From JACRIK01 sp040753835 (GTDB lineage Bacteria > Planctomycetota > MHYJ01 > JACQXL01): a stretch of 8,787 nucleotides of DNA. Below are positions 6,622-8,787 of the stretch, in pieces (position 1 is the first letter of the stretch; every line of letters begins with the position of its first letter). The DNA lies in NCBI GenBank assembly GCA_040753835.1, contig JBFMDM010000091.1:1-8787 (forward strand), given 5' to 3'. The notes beneath the pieces are model-generated. The model saw only the letters and a list, made by a program, of their open reading frames with translations. It was not told the origin of the DNA and searched no databases. The position numbers were made by a program, and so were the translations under genes.

Positions 6622-7992
6622 CAAGGCAAATTCAAGGATATTCCTGAATGCCTTTGTTTCTATTTTATAATCCGCCACGTTGTTTAGCACGAAATTATTG
6701 GAACAAAATGCGATTCCGATGCCGGCGAACCTGACCATACAGATGTCGTTTTCGCTGTCCCCTACGGCAATAATATTGCCCAGAGGTATGTCATACTTGG
6801 CGGCGATTTTGAGCATCACGTTGCTCTTACAGAAATTATGGGCGCACCGGCTCTCGTCTGTATGGATAAAATGGGACGGCACCTTGACCTCGCCGGTGGC
6901 GATGGAGTTGGAGAATTCCAGTTCGTTGGCAATGGAAAAATCCATCCCGAGTTTATTCTTGAGATGCTGCGCTACCACATCATAACTGTCGCTGATAATT
7001 CCGACTACATAGCCCCTTCTTTTCAGTTCGGAAACCACCTCCTGGGTATCAGGCACCAGCGGAATCTTATCAACCAGCGCGAGGATTTGGGCGATATTCA
7101 GGCCCTTGAGGTTCTGGGCGATGAGTTTGGTCAGGAGCCACGAGTCGGAATTGGTGGCCAGAATCTTGACCAGTTCCTTCTCAAAGTTGAACTCCTTAGC
7201 CGCCTCATAGACAAACCGGCCCTGCAGGATGGTGTTGTCCATATCAAAAATAATCATCTTCTTCAAGGGCGCCAGCGACTCCTTGATGGCCAGTTCCATC
7301 TGGTCGCGGATGATGTTGATGGTTTCCAGCGAATCCAGGGAAAAATCCGGATGGGTCCTGGAGCGCTTGAGGATAGCCCGCGAGACCTCGCGCGACATCC
7401 GGCCAAGCTCCCGCCACTGCTTCATCTTGTGGTCAACCCGGCCGATATTGACCTCCTTAATCCGCGCGCCGATTTTGAGCATATCCAGAAGAATGCCGAT
7501 ATCCACGCCGTAGTCGTTCTCAAACTCTATCTTCTCAAAGAACGATTTCTTTCCGGCGATAATCCCGCTCAGGGGCTGGGAGAACCGCAGCGCCTCGGGC
7601 ATCAGTAGGGTCAGAAGCGGTTTGGCTACCAGTTCGGTAACCCGGCCGGCCTCGCGGCCGAAGGTGGATTTGACAAAATCCGCCGCGTCCTTGATGAGCG
7701 GCTCAGCGAGGCGCTCCACCACATCCCCGGCATAGTTGGAGATGTCGCCGTCCAGGTAGACGATGATTTCATTGCGTGCTACCAGAAGGCCGTCTTTCAT
7801 TGACGCGCCCTTGCCTATTTTGGTTGAGGTGATGATGCTGGCCCCGGCCTCCTTGGCCGCCTCAATGGTCCGGTCCAGCGACTTGTCGTCAATCACGATG
7901 ACCTCGTCAACGCCCTTTGCCTTGCGGGCCTGAGAGACAATCTGCGTGATGGTCTTTTCCTCGTTTAAGGTCGGTATAATTACGGAAATCAT
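6619..7992 (-). CDS. Bifunctional GT81-like glycosyltransferase / SerB-like HAD phosphatase; predicted glucosylglycerate-type synthase
   Basis: A 457-residue two-domain cytoplasmic protein. Residues 1 to about 235 are a GT-A glycosyltransferase: SVIIPTLNEE (3-12), DDKSLD (35-40), DGD metal site (81-83), PLSGIIAGK (140-148), YGVDIGILLD (161-170), and VNIGRVDHKMKQWRELGRMSR (from 181) with His188. The last blocks match glucosyl-3-phosphoglycerate synthase (GpgS). Residues about 245-457 are a HAD phosphatase: FDMDNT (nucleophile Asp250, Asp252), Ser334 in IISDS, Lys389 as likely motif III, and GDSENDICM (411-419). The likely pathway is an NDP-sugar plus 3-phosphoglycerate giving a glycosyl-phosphoglycerate, then dephosphorylation to a glycosylglycerate solute. 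Donor sugar and acceptor are inferred. The bifunctional mannosylglycerate synthase of Dehalococcoides is a precedent for this kind of fusion, with different domain families. The start at 7992 has AAGGAT about six bases upstream. The stop TAG comes from repeat copy B. Confidence 0.85.
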   Translation of the reverse strand: MISVIIPTLNEEKTITQIVSQARKAKGVDEVIVIDDKSLDRTIEAAKEAGASIITSTKIGKGASMKDGLLVARNEIIVYLDGDISNYAGDVVERLAEPLIKDAADFVKSTFGREAGRVTELVAKPLLTLLMPEALRFSQPLSGIIAGKKSFFEKIEFENDYGVDIGILLDMLKIGARIKEVNIGRVDHKMKQWRELGRMSREVSRAILKRSRTHPDFSLDSLETINIIRDQMELAIKESLAPLKKMIIFDMDNTILQGRFVYEAAKEFNFEKELVKILATNSDSWLLTKLIAQNLKGLNIAQILALVDKIPLVPDTQEVVSELKRRGYVVGIISDSYDVVAQHLKNKLGMDFSIANELEFSNSIATGEVKVPSHFIHTDESRCAHNFCKSNVMLKIAAKYDIPLGNIIAVGDSENDICMVRFAGIGIAFCSNNFVLNNVADYKIETKAFRNILEFAL

Positions 7993-8180
7993 TTTTTATC
8001 CTTGTCGCTTATTTCTTCTTTGTTAAATTTACATAGCGCTATAACGGCAAGAAACAACAGCAATCCTGTTACTCCTATGGATTAAAAGGCAGTCCTGGTC
8101 CTTAATATGAGGACGGTGGGTCGCGGGGAATAGGAGGAAACTCCGGATAACTGATTGTTTCTTTTATCCGGCTATGATTG
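7993..8180. other. Gene-free upstream region with a palindrome and overlapping hairpins
   Basis: ATAGCGCTAT (8033-8042) is a perfect 10-bp palindrome 41 bases upstream of the - strand fusion gene and could be an operator. GGAG-GAAA-CTCC (8133-8144) is a hairpin with a GNRA tetraloop. CCGGATAA (8143-8150) and TTATCCGG (8164-8171) form a perfect 8-bp stem. The two share bases 8143-8144 and so exclude each other at full length. No T-tract follows either, and no known RNA family is recognised. Confidence 0.45.
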
Positions 8181-8182
8181 TC

Positions 8183-8266
8183 GGTAAGCAAATTCCGTAT
8201 ATCAAACATACGTGATTAAATACACTGGTTTATGTGCGTGGTCAATAAAAACGGAATTTATTTACC
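8183..8266. repeat. 16-bp inverted repeat
   Basis: GGTAAGCAAATTCCGT (8183-8198) pairs with ACGGAATTTATTTACC (8251-8266), 14 of 16 positions matching, across 52 bases. A run of nine A follows the right arm, so on the - strand T residues precede the structure; it is not a terminator in either direction. Confidence 0.55.
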
Positions 8267-8282
8267 AAAAAAAAATATAACC

Positions 8283-8440
8283 CCGCACACCCGCCTGACC
8301 GGACGGGCAGGTAAGCAAAGAAAAAAGATTGGCGATTACAGATGTCCGCCAAAGGCGCCGCCATTAGGGCGAGCATCCCGCCCACGAAGGCGTCGCCGAA
8401 AGGCGGGGAGCGGGCGGGCGGGGATTCTCCTCTGGCGGAA
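8283..8440. repeat. GC-rich cluster of intergenic palindromes
   Basis: The surrounding DNA is AT-rich, this block is not. CCCG (8289-8292) can pair with a CGGG after a CCTGACCGGA loop. TCCGCCA (8345-8351) and TGGCGGA (8433-8439) close a larger structure. Inside are GGGCG/CGCCC (8367-8371, 8379-8383), CGCC-GAAA-GGCG (8394-8405) and CCCGCCC/GGGCGGG (8377-8383, 8412-8418). This looks like a dispersed palindromic intergenic repeat. A + strand frame across it (8232-8567) has no coding character. Confidence 0.5.
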
Positions 8441-8526
8441 AAACGTAATTCCCTTCCATCTTTTCTCTTTCATCTCTCTTCCTTCCAGTTATTATGTGCG
8501 GGGCGATAGATTCGGCTTACTATTTC

Positions 8527-8555
8527 TTGATTTTAGTTCACACAATCGTTATATT
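8527..8555 (+). promoter_or_regulatory. Sigma-70-type promoter of the DMT transporter gene
   Basis: TTGATT (8527-8532), a 17-base spacer and TATATT (8550-8555). The expected start of transcription, about seven bases on, falls at 8562-8564, on or next to the ATG at 8564. Confidence 0.55.
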
Positions 8556-8563
8556 ACTCCACT

Positions 8564-8787
8564 ATGAATGCGAATATCATTATCCTTCTCGTGCTGACCG
8601 CGCTGTTGTGGGGCACTACCCCGATTATGGAGAAAAAAGGACTGGAGACGACCGAGCCGATCGTGGGACTGACCTTCAGGAACCTGGCCATTATCATCGC
8701 CATCCTCATCACCGTCATCGCAATGGGCAAAACCAAAGAGGTTCTGGCCACGCCGCCCAAGACGATGATGCTCTTTGCCGCAACCGG
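8564..8787 (+). CDS. DMT/EamA-family transporter, N-terminal part (cut by window edge)
   Basis: The frame from ATG 8564 runs open to the window end (74 codons). Residues about 3-20 (ANIIILLVLTALLWGTTPIM) are the first membrane helix, with the LLWGTTPI motif common at the start of EamA proteins. EKKGLETTEP follows, then VGLTFRNLAIIIAILITVIAMG with the conserved Arg before the second helix. Full-length relatives usually have two five-helix EamA repeats; shorter single-repeat forms exist and the window cannot show which this is. Substrate is unknown. No ribosome binding site is seen (the preceding bases are TATTACTCCACT), which fits the leaderless promoter arrangement. Confidence 0.75.
   Translation, partial: MNANIIILLVLTALLWGTTPIMEKKGLETTEPIVGLTFRNLAIIIAILITVIAMGKTKEVLATPPKTMMLFAAT

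Noticed and set aside
8133..8171. RNase P RNA-like segment (GAGGAAACTCCGG resembles the conserved GAGGAAAGTCCGG)
   Set aside because: The key position differs, the segment folds as a simple GAAA hairpin, and the rest of the RNase P core is not found around it.
8232..8567. 111-codon + strand frame
   Set aside because: Composition is that of the GC-rich palindromic block (runs of Arg, Pro and Gly), with no ribosome binding site, and it overlaps the promoter and start of the transporter gene.

Overview
The window looks bacterial and anaerobic. It opens with the 3' part of a Wood-Ljungdahl CODH/ACS operon: the C-terminal part of an anaerobic CO dehydrogenase, followed 21 bases later by a complete bacterial-type acetyl-CoA synthase. 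The synthase carries the full set of A-cluster ligands and has the long bacterial N-terminal part, so this is an autotrophic or acetogenic-type bacterium and not an archaeon. I cannot fix the phylum. The style of the hypothetical protein at 3540-4214 reminds me of Planctomycetota and related uncultured lineages, but this is a weak impression.

Layout: 1-3476, CODH then ACS on the + strand, closed by a strong hairpin terminator (3480-3532). 3540-4214, a convergent hypothetical protein on the - strand with a stem-loop in its leader. 4215-4829, a gene-free stretch with a nine-copy 21-bp tandem array, two small hairpins and the first copy (A) of a 95-bp mobile-type repeat. 4830-7992, three - strand genes: a small HTH protein, a CPA-type cation/proton antiporter, and a two-domain protein fusing a GT81-like glycosyltransferase to a SerB-like HAD phosphatase. 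The second copy (B) of the 95-bp repeat lies in inverted orientation between the fusion gene and the antiporter. 7993-8563, a second gene-free stretch with several dyads and a GC-rich palindromic cluster. 8564-8787, the start of a DMT/EamA transporter on the + strand with a promoter placed so close that its mRNA may be leaderless.

How the parts fit: CODH reduces CO2 to CO, and ACS joins CO, a methyl group and CoA. The corrinoid protein and methyltransferase genes they need are not in the window. The - strand block suggests ion and osmotic homeostasis: the fusion protein is predicted to make a glucosylglycerate-type compatible solute in two consecutive steps, and the antiporter next to it would exchange Na+ or K+ for H+. 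This joint role is inferred from families and adjacency.

The most notable non-coding observation is the pair of 95-bp inverted repeats (4751-4845 and 6527-6621; 7 mismatches, with a 50-base identical core). They have MITE-like ends bounded by TA, and in each case the repeat supplies the stop codon of an adjoining gene.
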